This document shows positions 15,341 to 24,690 of a stretch of DNA of 64,000 bases, one piece after another (the stretch's first letter is position 1; each line of letters starts with the position of its first letter). This DNA is from an uncultured Phocaeicola sp. (GTDB lineage: Bacteria; Bacteroidota; Bacteroidia; Bacteroidales; Bacteroidaceae). Where the stretch lies: assembly GCA_948566455.1 (NCBI GenBank), contig CAOYQO010000002.1:1-64000 (forward strand). Reading direction: 5' to 3'. A program made the position numbers and the translations under genes. The notes beneath the pieces are model-generated. The model saw only the letters and a program-made list of their open reading frames with translations. It did not search any database and had not been told where the DNA came from.

Positions 15341-18300
15341 TTATTTTCTTCTCGGTATCGTGAAATAAACTGTAAATCCACCATTCTCAGCCGGTTCAGC
15401 ATTAATGCGACAGCCACGTTTTCCGGCAAACTCGTCATGGTCGCGAATAATCTGCTTGCAGACGAGATACTCCGTACCTCGCAACTCTCCTTTTTCTCCT
15501 GTTGCCGTCATACGTTCCAGATTTGGATAGAAAAGTTGATTTAATTCCTCACGAGTTTTCGTCCTTCGCGTGTCAGTGAAAAGGAAACGAATATATTCTC
15601 CGTCTACTGCTGCTACCAAATGTATTTCTCCATCCAGAGGAACAGACAAGGCTTCGTCTATCAGATTCTCCAATAAAAAGCGGAGTTGGATAAAATCTCC
15701 GACCACTCTCTCATCAATAGCTCTTGTAGAGAAAGATACAGCAAACTCTTTTCCCTTATTCGCTTTACGGAAATACTTTTCTGCCAGAGCAAACAACTCC
15801 GGTACGGAAATTATCCCGCGACGGAACGTAACTTCTTCCAACTGTCGCGATGCGCACGAACTCAAGATGGTAAATATACCTTTATAATATTCTATCAATT
15901 CGCTGATAGCTGAAACCGTCTCTTTTTCTTCCGTTTCTGAGAGAATACCTGAACGGAGTTTACCAATGAGTTGCTTGATCTTATTCGGATAATAAATTGT
16001 CTCGTGCTTGATGGTGGAAAGACAATTATCAAGCACCATATTCTGCACATGCAACATACCGTCCTCCCATGACGCCCGGTGTGCTTCTTCATGCGCAGCT
16101 TCGATGTCGCGGTATTTTGTTGCCAGTTTCACAACTGCATTGAAGACCACAATCGCTATATACCGCGCAATCAATTCCAGCAATAGATGAGCTGTCTCTT
16201 GATCAACATTCTCTTGCCGTTCTAGATATAACACACCCACACAGCGCGAATCACCCGCAGCATCCACCACCAAAGGCAAAGCTTCAAATCCCGGTGCGGA
16301 CAGTTGAGTATGCTGTTCAAAACAGCGTTGAACTACTTCCTTCCAAAGTTCATCTTCTGCCGCAGATGATCCATTATCTCCCGTAGAGGACAACTCTTTT
16401 TCTATAGAATTTGACGCATATTCCAGTTGATGTGTCGTTTCATTATAAACGGCGATTCCCAACCGATCAATACTTAGCAACTCATTTACGGCATCAAAGC
16501 CTTCGTCAACGATACGTTGAGGAATAGCTTTCAGGGTATCTTCTTCCCGTTGCAATGCCTCTTCTGTTTCGGGAACTTGTATCAGGGAGGCAGCAAAGAT
16601 CTGTCTATTGATTTCCAAAACCTGTTCCAGATTCCAACGGTTTACAAGACGTTTGCGAATATACAGGATGTAATATCCCAAGAGCAACATAGCTATAAGT
16701 CCGATAAACAGGATAACCCCCACCATCTTATTATTGGTGGAACGTTCCAACTGACGGCAATATTCCTCCAAAGACTGATCTTCACCCAGCAATTTGTACA
16801 AAGTCGTATAAGCGGCATTATTATAACTGTATGCATCCCATTGTTTCAACGCAAGAAAAGCGACAGCCGCCTCATTCCGGATATCCAGAATGACATGAAA
16901 GTCCGAATTGAAAAGATCATTCCACCAGGATAATTCACCTGGCTCCCCTTCCCCTCTCAACGACATATAGCGCTGCGGCTCCTGGGCATACCTTTTATAA
17001 TGCGCATTCAGGCAAGACATGGCAGAATCTACATATTCCAAAGCCTGTTCAAAATTTCCTTCCACATTACTATAATAGGCATCATTGGCATAGTCGGACG
17101 CCTCATTCAACAGAGCTTCAAACTCATTTTCCGCAGCTAATGACAAAGAATCCTGAGCCGTTTGCGCATAGATTTCATCCGGTTGCATCACCGCTTCCTC
17201 TACTGCTTTATTGCATGAACTCATGCCTATAGAAAAGAATATGCACAGAAATACCATCAAAGTTTTACGCACTCCTGTAGGCAAACGGAAATAAAAACGA
17301 CTGCCCTTCCCTAAAGTACTTTCTACATTGAACAAACAGACTCTGAATACTTCGTTCGTCTTCCGGTATTTCTCAATGATACCTTTACAATTCATCAGGC
17401 CGAAGCCGCTCCCTTTGTTTTTCAGTAGTTCTTCCCGGTCGGCAGCATCCTGTACGCCTATTTCCTGCGAATTATACAATTTCTCACCGACAATACGCGT
17501 CACATCTTCTTCTGAAAGGCCATAACCAGTATCTTCTACTGAGATTTCCACATATTCTTCTGTCGGATTTGCATAGACTTTTACCTTGCCTCCCTTTGGA
17601 GTATATTTACGGGCATTTTCTGCAAGCGTGTTTATCATGAACAACGTCAATGCCTTGTCAGCTTTCACACAGGTATCCGTTGGCGTCACTTCCAGTTGTT
17701 GCTGCTTCATTTCGAAGGCACGGCCTCCTTTCCGTATCAGATCGAAAAGCTCGTTCAATCCGAATGTTTCTATATTCAAGCTCAGGCTACCCTGTTTCAT
17801 TTTAATCCATAAAGCAAGGATATCATTGTATTCATTGATGGTTGTCACCAATTCGTCCATATATTGATACTTTTCAGCTTTGATGTGTTCGTCATGGATA
17901 AAACCCTTTTCCGTCAGTTTATGTACTTCATTAATAATACGGTCTATATACGGATGAATACCATTCACAATGGCCATACACGCTTTCTTTATAAGATTCT
18001 GACGTTTATTTCCGGCTATATGCTGTTCGTACACATACCGTTCTTTCTCCAACCGGCGACGTTCGTCACCCAGCGAGATGGAAGTCATACCGTTGTCAAG
18101 CGCCCATGTAATATAAGGAGCAATCACATGTAGTATTGCCTTCTCATCCTTTGTAAGACGTTTGGGTAATACCAACTGCCCATCTTCTATCCGGATGTCT
18201 TTTACACTGAAAAGTTCCTCTATATCTGTCTGCACAGCAGAAAGAATGGCATCTACAATCTCTTCTTCCGTCTGCGCGTCAGTGGGAATAGAAGCAGTTA

Positions 18301-19741
18301 TTTTCTGACAAATGTCCAACATCTGCCTCAAACGGTGCAAATGGACATGATTACGTTCTTTAGACCGCTTATTGAATATCCAAAAGAATAAAACCACCAG
18401 TATAAAACCGACAATCACGAAGAAGAGCAAAATATTGAGTTGCCGGGCTTCACTTTCCAAAGCCTGATAACGGCTTTCCAACTCCTTATCCTGACGGGTA
18501 TCTTCCAGAATATCCAGATAAATATTGCGATTATAATCGGAGTGTTGCTTCATTTCCAGTCCGGCATACGTAACACTCAGTTGTTCGCGAATACGTGAAA
18601 TCCATTCCGGAACGGTTCGTAACTTACGCTCTATCCATGCTTTTTCTGAAGAAATGGTATCCCGCATATCATAGGTCTTCAGCCAATCCAGGCTATCATG
18701 GCAATCATAAAAACGGCGATGATGGTTGTTCACGCACTCTAAGGCAAGCGTCAATGTATCCAATGCCTCGGCGTAGTTATCATGCGCATTCAGATATTTG
18801 CCAATAGAAACATAGGCACCGGCAATCTGATATACATCATTATATTGCTTGAATTTCTTTAAAGCCAATTGTCCTAAACGCATGGGCAACAAAGAATCCA
18901 CGGGAACATCAAACTGTTTCAACGCATGAGAACGCCTGACCTGGAAAAAGTCATAATTATCGGGAGATGCCATCAGGTTAGCAAGCCCTTGCACTCCATT
19001 ACCTTCAAAATACAAGTATCCTCCGCGGGATGCCATTTTCCAAGTTGTATACAGTTCGTCGAATTCACGCAAACGACGTTCGTCCGCCGTTTCGCCATCA
19101 CAAAGTGCTGCCGACCCTTTTATATAATGATAATACAGTAACTGGTTCGTATCTGCTGCAAGTTCTTCCTGCGGATATATTTCGTTGATGGAAGCTACCG
19201 CTTCCGGACGTTGTTGCAGATAGTAATAATAAACTGCGGAAACAATGTAAAATTCGGAGCGTGCATAGTTCAGTCTCAACCGTTCGTGTTTATCTACGAA
19301 AAGCTTGTTATCTTCATCTATTCGTTTCATGCGGCGGAGGGCACTGTTCCGATAGTCATAAAATTCTTTGTTCATGGCTGTCCGCTGATAGATTTTCATC
19401 AATCCGATATCGGCAACCAGCAGCTCCAGTTCATTTTTCGTGAGACTGTACACATCCTTATGAAACTTCTCCGCTTTCTCAAAATCCATGCGCATAAAAG
19501 CACAAAAACCCAGATTATTGGATGCTTCCGCTTTTCCCTGACTATACAGATTCACTTTTCCATAAGCTTGTGTGGCAGCATGACAAGAAGAGTCCAGGTC
19601 TTTATAACGATAAGAATAAGCCACTTGGTTGAGCGAATCGATAAGATGTACTTCCTTGGTGGGAGCAGTACCCACACAAGAAATCATTACTATGCAAAAA
19701 CACAGTAAGCCCACCAATCGTATATGAGGAAACCGTTTCAC
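15341..19741 (-). CDS. Giant double histidine kinase with two lipoprotein-like signals
   Basis: The 1466-residue protein reads as two kinases joined head to tail. Half 1 starts with a lipoprotein-type signal (VMISC near residue 22) and a helical TPR-like sensor (about 40 to 420). A membrane helix follows near 435 to 455, then a helical stretch with GIHPYIDRI and an ATPase domain with N box (NTLAENARKYTP) and G boxes (DTGYGLS, KGSGFGL). Half 2 begins with a second hydrophobic signal and lipobox ending at Cys of about residue 843 (SIGMSSC). It has a short sensor, a membrane helix, a GAF-like region, a histidine box IKHETIYYPNKI and a degenerate ATPase-like end. I recall such proteins as DUF5112/DUF5113 families. 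It heads the operon with the regulator and AbgT transporter. The ligand is unknown. Confidence 0.75.
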   Translation of the reverse strand: MKRFPHIRLVGLLCFCIVMISCVGTAPTKEVHLIDSLNQVAYSYRYKDLDSSCHAATQAYGKVNLYSQGKAEASNNLGFCAFMRMDFEKAEKFHKDVYSLTKNELELLVADIGLMKIYQRTAMNKEFYDYRNSALRRMKRIDEDNKLFVDKHERLRLNYARSEFYIVSAVYYYYLQQRPEAVASINEIYPQEELAADTNQLLYYHYIKGSAALCDGETADERRLREFDELYTTWKMASRGGYLYFEGNGVQGLANLMASPDNYDFFQVRRSHALKQFDVPVDSLLPMRLGQLALKKFKQYNDVYQIAGAYVSIGKYLNAHDNYAEALDTLTLALECVNNHHRRFYDCHDSLDWLKTYDMRDTISSEKAWIERKLRTVPEWISRIREQLSVTYAGLEMKQHSDYNRNIYLDILEDTRQDKELESRYQALESEARQLNILLFFVIVGFILVVLFFWIFNKRSKERNHVHLHRLRQMLDICQKITASIPTDAQTEEEIVDAILSAVQTDIEELFSVKDIRIEDGQLVLPKRLTKDEKAILHVIAPYITWALDNGMTSISLGDERRRLEKERYVYEQHIAGNKRQNLIKKACMAIVNGIHPYIDRIINEVHKLTEKGFIHDEHIKAEKYQYMDELVTTINEYNDILALWIKMKQGSLSLNIETFGLNELFDLIRKGGRAFEMKQQQLEVTPTDTCVKADKALTLFMINTLAENARKYTPKGGKVKVYANPTEEYVEISVEDTGYGLSEEDVTRIVGEKLYNSQEIGVQDAADREELLKNKGSGFGLMNCKGIIEKYRKTNEVFRVCLFNVESTLGKGSRFYFRLPTGVRKTLMVFLCIFFSIGMSSCNKAVEEAVMQPDEIYAQTAQDSLSLAAENEFEALLNEASDYANDAYYSNVEGNFEQALEYVDSAMSCLNAHYKRYAQEPQRYMSLRGEGEPGELSWWNDLFNSDFHVILDIRNEAAVAFLALKQWDAYSYNNAAYTTLYKLLGEDQSLEEYCRQLERSTNNKMVGVILFIGLIAMLLLGYYILYIRKRLVNRWNLEQVLEINRQIFAASLIQVPETEEALQREEDTLKAIPQRIVDEGFDAVNELLSIDRLGIAVYNETTHQLEYASNSIEKELSSTGDNGSSAAEDELWKEVVQRCFEQHTQLSAPGFEALPLVVDAAGDSRCVGVLYLERQENVDQETAHLLLELIARYIAIVVFNAVVKLATKYRDIEAAHEEAHRASWEDGMLHVQNMVLDNCLSTIKHETIYYPNKIKQLIGKLRSGILSETEEKETVSAISELIEYYKGIFTILSSCASRQLEEVTFRRGIISVPELFALAEKYFRKANKGKEFAVSFSTRAIDERVVGDFIQLRFLLENLIDEALSVPLDGEIHLVAAVDGEYIRFLFTDTRRTKTREELNQLFYPNLERMTATGEKGELRGTEYLVCKQIIRDHDEFAGKRGCRINAEPAENGGFTVYFTIPRRK

Positions 19742-19796
19742 TTAGCAAAGCTACAAATAAATCCGGGAAAGAAAAAAGATTTTTCTACAATAAGTC

Positions 19797-19828
19797 TTGT
19801 AGAATGTAGCGGGAAATTCATAACTTTG
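19797..19828 (+). promoter_or_regulatory. Promoter of prs
   Basis: TTG at 19797-19799 and TAACTTTG at 19821-19828 with 21 bases between match the Bacteroides consensus. The start of transcription would be near 19834, leaving a leader of about 30 bases. Confidence 0.7.
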
Positions 19829-19865
19829 CAGCCGTATTAAACAAATAGGTAACATCTATTACAAA

Positions 19866-20804
19866 ATGAGCGAAAAAGCACCCGTAATGGTATTCTCCGG
19901 AACTAACTCGAGATACCTTGCAGAGAAAATCTGCGCAAGCCTTGATTGCCCTCTGGGAAAGATGAACATCACCCACTTTGCTGATGGTGAGTTTGCTGTT
20001 TCCTATGAAGAGTCAATTCGTGGCGCACATGTATTCCTGGTTCAATCCACCTTCCCTAATTCCGACAATTTAATGGAACTTCTGCTGATGATCGACGCAG
20101 CTAAAAGAGCGTCTGCTAAAAGCGTTGTTGCAGTCATTCCATATTTCGGTTGGGCACGACAGGACAGAAAAGACAAACCTCGCGTTTCTATCGGCGCAAA
20201 GTTAGTAGCTGATTTACTTTCAGTAGCAGGTATCGATCGTTTGATTACGATGGATCTCCATGCTGATCAAATCCAAGGTTTCTTCAACATTCCGGTAGAT
20301 CACTTGTATGCTTCGGCAGTGTTCCTACCCTATATCGAGTCCTTGAAACTGAAAGATCTTGTAATCGCCACGCCGGATGTGGGTGGTTCCAAACGTGCCA
20401 GCACATTCTCAAAGTATTTGGGAGTTCCCCTGGTATTGTGCAACAAATCACGTGAGAAAGCAAACGAAGTTGCATCCATGCAGATTATCGGTGATGTAAC
20501 CGATAAGAACGTAGTATTGGTAGATGACATCGTAGATACAGCCGGTACTATCACTAAAGCAGCTAACATTATGTTGGATGCTGGTGCTAAATCAGTACGC
20601 GCTATTGCAAGCCACTGTGTAATGTCCGATCCGGCATCTTTCCGTGTACAGGAATCCAGTCTGACTGAAATCGTATTTACCGATAGTATCCCCTACTCTA
20701 AGAAATGCGCGAAAGTAAAACAACTCAGTATTGCTGATATGTTTGCAGAAACCATTAAGAGAGTGGTGAATAATGAGTCTATCAGTTCGCAGTATATTAT
20801 CTAA
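19866..20804 (+). CDS. prs: Ribose-phosphate pyrophosphokinase
   Basis: The 312-residue cytoplasmic enzyme makes PRPP from ribose 5-phosphate and ATP, the shared precursor of nucleotides, histidine and NAD. The PRPP synthetase signature is clear: DLHADQIQGFF (about 130) and the PRPP-binding loop VVLVDDIVDTAGT (about 218 to 230). FGWARQDRK (about 96) is the flexible catalytic region. The length is normal. It stands alone with its own promoter and terminator, divergent from the kinase operon. Confidence 0.97.
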   Translation: MSEKAPVMVFSGTNSRYLAEKICASLDCPLGKMNITHFADGEFAVSYEESIRGAHVFLVQSTFPNSDNLMELLLMIDAAKRASAKSVVAVIPYFGWARQDRKDKPRVSIGAKLVADLLSVAGIDRLITMDLHADQIQGFFNIPVDHLYASAVFLPYIESLKLKDLVIATPDVGGSKRASTFSKYLGVPLVLCNKSREKANEVASMQIIGDVTDKNVVLVDDIVDTAGTITKAANIMLDAGAKSVRAIASHCVMSDPASFRVQESSLTEIVFTDSIPYSKKCAKVKQLSIADMFAETIKRVVNNESISSQYII

Positions 20805-20827
20805 TAGAGAATTGGATATAAAAAACA

Positions 20828-20860
20828 AAGGCTGCGCAATTCAATATACTGCGCAGCCTT
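20828..20860. terminator. Bidirectional terminator between prs and the MORN gene
   Basis: An 11-bp perfect stem (20828-20838 with 20850-20860) carries A-rich sequence before and T-rich sequence after it, so it can end transcription of both convergent genes. Confidence 0.88.
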
Positions 20861-20892
20861 CATTTTTTATTTAAAGTTTCAAATCTTAATCT

Positions 20893-22050
20893 CTACTCCA
20901 GTCTTCCCATTTTGTACGTGCCCTTTTTTATTACTTTCCCGTTTTTATCCGTTTCAACAAAAGGACCGTGCTTTTTGCCTTGCTTGAAGAAGCCTTCGTA
21001 ACGATTACCGTTTTTATCCTCCTGTATACCGTTACCTTCTTCCATACCATTCACAAAACCACCTTTATATTTAGTTCCGTCTGTCATAATCAGGGTTCCC
21101 TGACCATTGAACTGGTTATTTTTCCATTCACCTTCGTAAGAATCACCTACATTCCATTTATATGTTCCACGGCCGTCACGTTGGTTATCTTTCCAGTCGC
21201 CGTCATAGACCGCACCACTTGCCCAAGTAAACACACCTTTTCCGTGTTGCATGCCGTCTTTGAAGTTTCCTACATATTTATTGCCGTTAGCGTGATAATA
21301 AATACCGGCTCCGGTACGTTCACCCTGCACATACGCACCTTCATAGCGGTCGCCGGTGTGGAAGAAGTAAATACCTTTGCCATGTTGCATATCATCTTTC
21401 CAGTCGCCTACATATTTATCTCCGTTGGCATATTCGAAAGTTCCTTTTCCATCACGCACATCGTTCTTCCAGTCACCTTCGTATTTACAGCCGTCATTCC
21501 AGACAAAAGTACCTTTACCCTCTTTCTTATCATTCTTCCAGGAACCTTCATATTTGGAACCGTTTTTCCAAGTGTATGTACCTTGACCTTCACGTTTATC
21601 ATTCACCCAGTCTCCTTCGTAAATATCACCGGTATAGTAGTACATTGTACCTTTGCCTTGCTGATAATCCTGAAACCACATGCCGTCATAACGGTTGTTG
21701 TTCATGAAATAGTAGATACCCTTACCGTGTTGCTGATCTTGAAACCATTGTCCTTCGTATTTTTCGCCGTCAGGAAATGTATAAGTACCATATCCTTCAC
21801 GTTTTCCTTTCACATATTCACCCTCGTAGACATTGCCATTTTTGAAAACCGTCTTACCTTTTCCGTTGGGTTTACGTCCTTTCATTTCACCCGTATATAC
21901 GGAACCGTCTTTGAAGGTATGAGTTCCTATCTTTATTTCAGAAGAGAAAGTTGTTTTTACTTTGTCGAAGAAACCGGATTTCTTTTCCTGGGCCGTCGCC
22001 CCGCCTTGGGACATGAATACCAGAATGAGTGCAGTATATAGATATTTCAT
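20893..22050 (-). CDS. Secreted MORN-repeat protein
   Basis: The 385-residue product has a signal peptide (cut probably after GGATAQ) and then about 14 tandem MORN repeats of 23 residues. They follow the pattern Y.G.W..... G.G.... .G..Y and run from about residue 45 to 360. MORN repeats form elongated beta sheets that bind lipids or proteins. In Bacteroides such proteins are exported to the periplasm or outer membrane; their role is not known to me. It has its own promoter and a hairpin in the leader. The repeat DNA is highly repetitive, which explains long open frames on the opposite strand. Confidence 0.88.
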   Translation of the reverse strand: MKYLYTALILVFMSQGGATAQEKKSGFFDKVKTTFSSEIKIGTHTFKDGSVYTGEMKGRKPNGKGKTVFKNGNVYEGEYVKGKREGYGTYTFPDGEKYEGQWFQDQQHGKGIYYFMNNNRYDGMWFQDYQQGKGTMYYYTGDIYEGDWVNDKREGQGTYTWKNGSKYEGSWKNDKKEGKGTFVWNDGCKYEGDWKNDVRDGKGTFEYANGDKYVGDWKDDMQHGKGIYFFHTGDRYEGAYVQGERTGAGIYYHANGNKYVGNFKDGMQHGKGVFTWASGAVYDGDWKDNQRDGRGTYKWNVGDSYEGEWKNNQFNGQGTLIMTDGTKYKGGFVNGMEEGNGIQEDKNGNRYEGFFKQGKKHGPFVETDKNGKVIKKGTYKMGRLE

Positions 22051-22082
22051 TGAAAATTATAAATTAGCGATTTTAATAATAA

Positions 22083-22113
22083 GACGTGTAAACGTAGCAA
22101 CTTGTTACACGTC
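22083..22113 (-). promoter_or_regulatory. Hairpin in the leader of the MORN gene
   Basis: A perfect 9-bp inverted repeat (22083-22091 with 22105-22113) lies in the presumed 5' untranslated region, 33 bases before the ATG. It could stabilise the message or be an operator. Confidence 0.5.
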
Positions 22114-22129
22114 CTATATAGTATTTGCA

Positions 22130-22137
22130 CAAAGATA
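22130..22137 (-). promoter_or_regulatory. -7 promoter element of the MORN gene
   Basis: The minus strand reads TATCTTTG here, a full match to TAnnTTTG. I see no clear -33 TTG at the expected distance. Confidence 0.5.
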
Positions 22138-22175
22138 CAATTAATCTGCTAAAAGGAAGGGGTATTCCACTTCTT

Positions 22176-23465
22176 TTATGACATTTTTTTGCCGGATACG
22201 ATTTCTTTTAATGTCTCTTTGCACAAATAGCGTGAGGCAAGTTCACGTATCTCGGCAGGAGTAATTGTCTTCACAGCTTCTACGGCATCCCTCACATAAG
22301 AGTCCGGGAGACCGGAAGTATGAATAAAGATCCAGGCATCCGCCAGTGAGAAGGCAGACTCATAGCTGCGACACATATCGCCCAACATATAGTTTCTCAC
22401 CATGGCAAGTTCTTCGACAGGTACGAGGTCATTTTGCAGACGGTCTATTTCATGGTAAACTTCTTTGATAAGCGGCTCTACAAATTCATTGGCAGTCTCT
22501 GCATTGACAACCAACAGTCCACTATCGGGATAAGGCATGATACCGGCAGATATACCATACGTATATCCTTTATCTTCACGAATATTAGACATCAAACGGC
22601 TACCGAAATACCCTCCGAACAAGGTAACCAGAACGCGAACTTTCAAATAGTCAGGATGGCGTCGATCCAAAGAAAGCATTCCCATGCGAACAGCACTTTG
22701 CATTGCATCGGCACGCTCGGTAAAAATACGTTTCTCAGAAGAAGTTACCGGAACATAAGACAGTTTTTCCGGCTTCCGGAAATCTTTACCGAAAGGTTCA
22801 CTTCCAAAAAGAGTTTCAATACGACGGATAGCGTCTTCGCTGACCTTCCCCGCAAGGTAGATACTGCAATTTCCGGAATGATAATATCGGTCGTAAAACG
22901 ATTGCAAGACAGAAGGGTTGATCAAATGATAATCTTCCTTCTGCACTAATTGCCCGCACGGATGCGTATCGCCATATACGGCATTTATCAAAGTGCGATG
23001 GGCCAGAAAGTCCACCTTGGAGCAGTTCACAAGAAATTGCTGGATATTACTGTCGATAATCACTCCCAACTCTTTTTCAGGGAAAAGAGGTTCTTTTACG
23101 ATAGATTCAAAAACATCTAAAGTTTCCGGCAGATATTTATTCAAAGAATAAAGGGTGATATAAGCATACTCGGACGAGCTGGAAAGCTCCAACCAGGCAC
23201 CATAGTAATCCAACTTTTCGGCAATGGCCGCGGCTGAATAACGCCGGGTACCTTCGCGCAGCATCCGGTTGGTAAACAAAGCCTGCAAGCGTTGATCTTG
23301 TTGCCAGCGCCCACCTTCCATCAACAGGTCAATTCGGACTACTTCATTATCCCCGGCATTGAGTATATATAAAGGTATGCCATTTTTCATCACCCGACAC
23401 TCGGGAGATGGCACTGCCAGTTGTTCCGGTTCGCGAATAAGGGGCTGGATAGATCTGTCTAACAT
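22176..23465 (-). CDS. M16-family peptidase-like protein, catalytically inactive
   Basis: The 429-residue protein has the two-domain M16 fold pattern. The zinc motif HxxEH expected around residues 63 to 67 reads LFTNR in the context ALFTNRMLREGT, so both histidines and the glutamate are lost. The C-terminal domain keeps the family pattern FGSRLMSNIREDKGYTYG. It is thus like the non-catalytic subunit of two-part M16 proteases such as processing peptidases; a catalytic partner is not in the window. It overlaps the kdsB gene by 7 bases and ends the PBP1A-HPPK-kdsB operon. There is no signal peptide. Function is unknown. Confidence 0.8.
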   Translation of the reverse strand: MLDRSIQPLIREPEQLAVPSPECRVMKNGIPLYILNAGDNEVVRIDLLMEGGRWQQDQRLQALFTNRMLREGTRRYSAAAIAEKLDYYGAWLELSSSSEYAYITLYSLNKYLPETLDVFESIVKEPLFPEKELGVIIDSNIQQFLVNCSKVDFLAHRTLINAVYGDTHPCGQLVQKEDYHLINPSVLQSFYDRYYHSGNCSIYLAGKVSEDAIRRIETLFGSEPFGKDFRKPEKLSYVPVTSSEKRIFTERADAMQSAVRMGMLSLDRRHPDYLKVRVLVTLFGGYFGSRLMSNIREDKGYTYGISAGIMPYPDSGLLVVNAETANEFVEPLIKEVYHEIDRLQNDLVPVEELAMVRNYMLGDMCRSYESAFSLADAWIFIHTSGLPDSYVRDAVEAVKTITPAEIRELASRYLCKETLKEIVSGKKMS

Positions 23466-24211
23466 ATTTTCAAAAATTCTTCAGCCTTTTCCAAATCCTG
23501 GGGAGTATCAATGCCGATGGTCTCTACTTCGGTAATACCGGCTTTAATGGTATAGCCATTCTCCAACCAACGAAGTTGTTCCAGCGATTCTGCCAGTTCC
23601 AGTGAAGATTGCGGCAACGAAGTAATCTCTTTTAAAACTTCAGCACGATAAGCGTATAATCCTATATGCTTATAATAAGTGTGATTTTTCAGCCAATCTT
23701 GTTTTCCCGCATTTCGCTGATAAGGAATAATGGAGCGGCTGAAATAGAGTGCATTCATATTCTTATTCAGCACTACTTTCGGAGAATTGATATTCTCCAA
23801 AGCTTCAAATCCATTCTCAGGAGTGAAAGGTTTCACCAGTGTAGCAATCTGGGTCGTAATATCGTCGAAACAAGCTTTTACAGTTTCCAATTGGGAGGGT
23901 TGAATAAAAGGTTCGTCGCCCTGAATGTTGACTATGACATCAAAGTCTCCCCCTATTTTAGTATATGCTTCATAGCAACGATCCGTACCACTTTTATGAT
24001 TCACAGAAGTCATCACTACTTTACCTCCGAAAGCTTTTACAGCTTCTTCAATCCGTTCGTCATCTGTAGCCACATAAGCATCGTCCAAAATACCGGCCAC
24101 TTGTTCATATACTCGCTGTATTACAGTTTTACCTCCCAGCATAGCCAACGGTTTTGCAGGAAAACGCGTGGATGCATAACGGGCGGGAATGATTCCTAAA
24201 AACTTCAACAT
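23459..24211 (-). CDS. kdsB: 3-deoxy-manno-octulosonate cytidylyltransferase
   Basis: The 250-residue cytoplasmic enzyme activates KDO with CTP to CMP-KDO for lipopolysaccharide core synthesis. The nucleotidyltransferase start is clear: GIIPARYASTRFPAKPLA at residues 5 to 22. NIQGDEPFI (about 95) and the acidic metal-binding residues follow. I chose ATG 24211 because the conserved IIPAR stretch begins 5 residues later; a longer frame up to 24283 adds only an unconserved extension. It overlaps the M16-like gene by 7 bases. Confidence 0.95.
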   Translation of the reverse strand: MLKFLGIIPARYASTRFPAKPLAMLGGKTVIQRVYEQVAGILDDAYVATDDERIEEAVKAFGGKVVMTSVNHKSGTDRCYEAYTKIGGDFDVIVNIQGDEPFIQPSQLETVKACFDDITTQIATLVKPFTPENGFEALENINSPKVVLNKNMNALYFSRSIIPYQRNAGKQDWLKNHTYYKHIGLYAYRAEVLKEITSLPQSSLELAESLEQLRWLENGYTIKAGITEVETIGIDTPQDLEKAEEFLKIC

Positions 24212-24289
24212 GTTTATATTTACAATTTTACAATTTAATAGATCCACGTTCTTCCGCTTTATCCGCGTCGCCCGCATACCCATTTGAAA

Positions 24290-24667
24290 TTACTCTATCT
24301 CTTTTAATCCCCGACAAATGTAGTCTCTTTTTAAATCGTCGGGTTTATAGACAGTATCATCACACGACAACAAGTCCAGATCCAACCGGACTATTTCTTG
24401 CTTTTTCTCTTCAGGCATCCGCCCCGCTTCCCGTTCAATAGCTTTCAAACAAGAAGTTATTTCCGCCACATCGCTACTGGAAATAAAACGTGCCACCTGA
24501 TTGGAAAATAAAGATGAACGCCGGAAATAAAGCGGCTTAGTCTCCTCTTCCGTAGAAAAACGAATGCCAGGAAACAGTTCTTTCAACCGCTTCCGCGCCA
24601 ACGAAAGATTCTCTTTCTGTTGCTCGTTACTACCGATGCTGATTGTATAAACCACTTTCGAAATCAA
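24290..24667 (-). CDS. Short HPPK-like protein (folK-type)
   Basis: The 125-residue product resembles 2-amino-4-hydroxy-6-hydroxymethyldihydropteridine pyrophosphokinase, a folate-pathway enzyme. IGSN near the start (11 to 14) and VRLDLDLL (about 93 to 100), which matches the metal-binding RxLDLDLL signature, can be seen. Usual HPPKs have about 160 residues. Here the part between these motifs is shorter and the typical GP...YLN loops are missing, so activity is uncertain. It lies 23 bases after PBP1A and 78 bases before kdsB. A full-length folK may be elsewhere in the genome. Confidence 0.65.
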   Translation of the reverse strand: MISKVVYTISIGSNEQQKENLSLARKRLKELFPGIRFSTEEETKPLYFRRSSLFSNQVARFISSSDVAEITSCLKAIEREAGRMPEEKKQEIVRLDLDLLSCDDTVYKPDDLKRDYICRGLKEIE

Positions 24668-24690
24668 GAATTTAGACCGACACTTGAATT

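Noticed and set aside
19746..19753. -7 element TAGCTTTG on the minus strand before the giant kinase
   Set aside because: It would give a leaderless message starting at the ATG, and no -33 element is present, so I do not list it as promoter.
20968..22041. Long open frame of 357 codons on the + strand opposite the MORN gene
   Set aside because: It is the complement of the MORN repeats. The repetitive hydrophobic product mirrors the repeat codons and it has no promoter or ribosome-binding site of its own.
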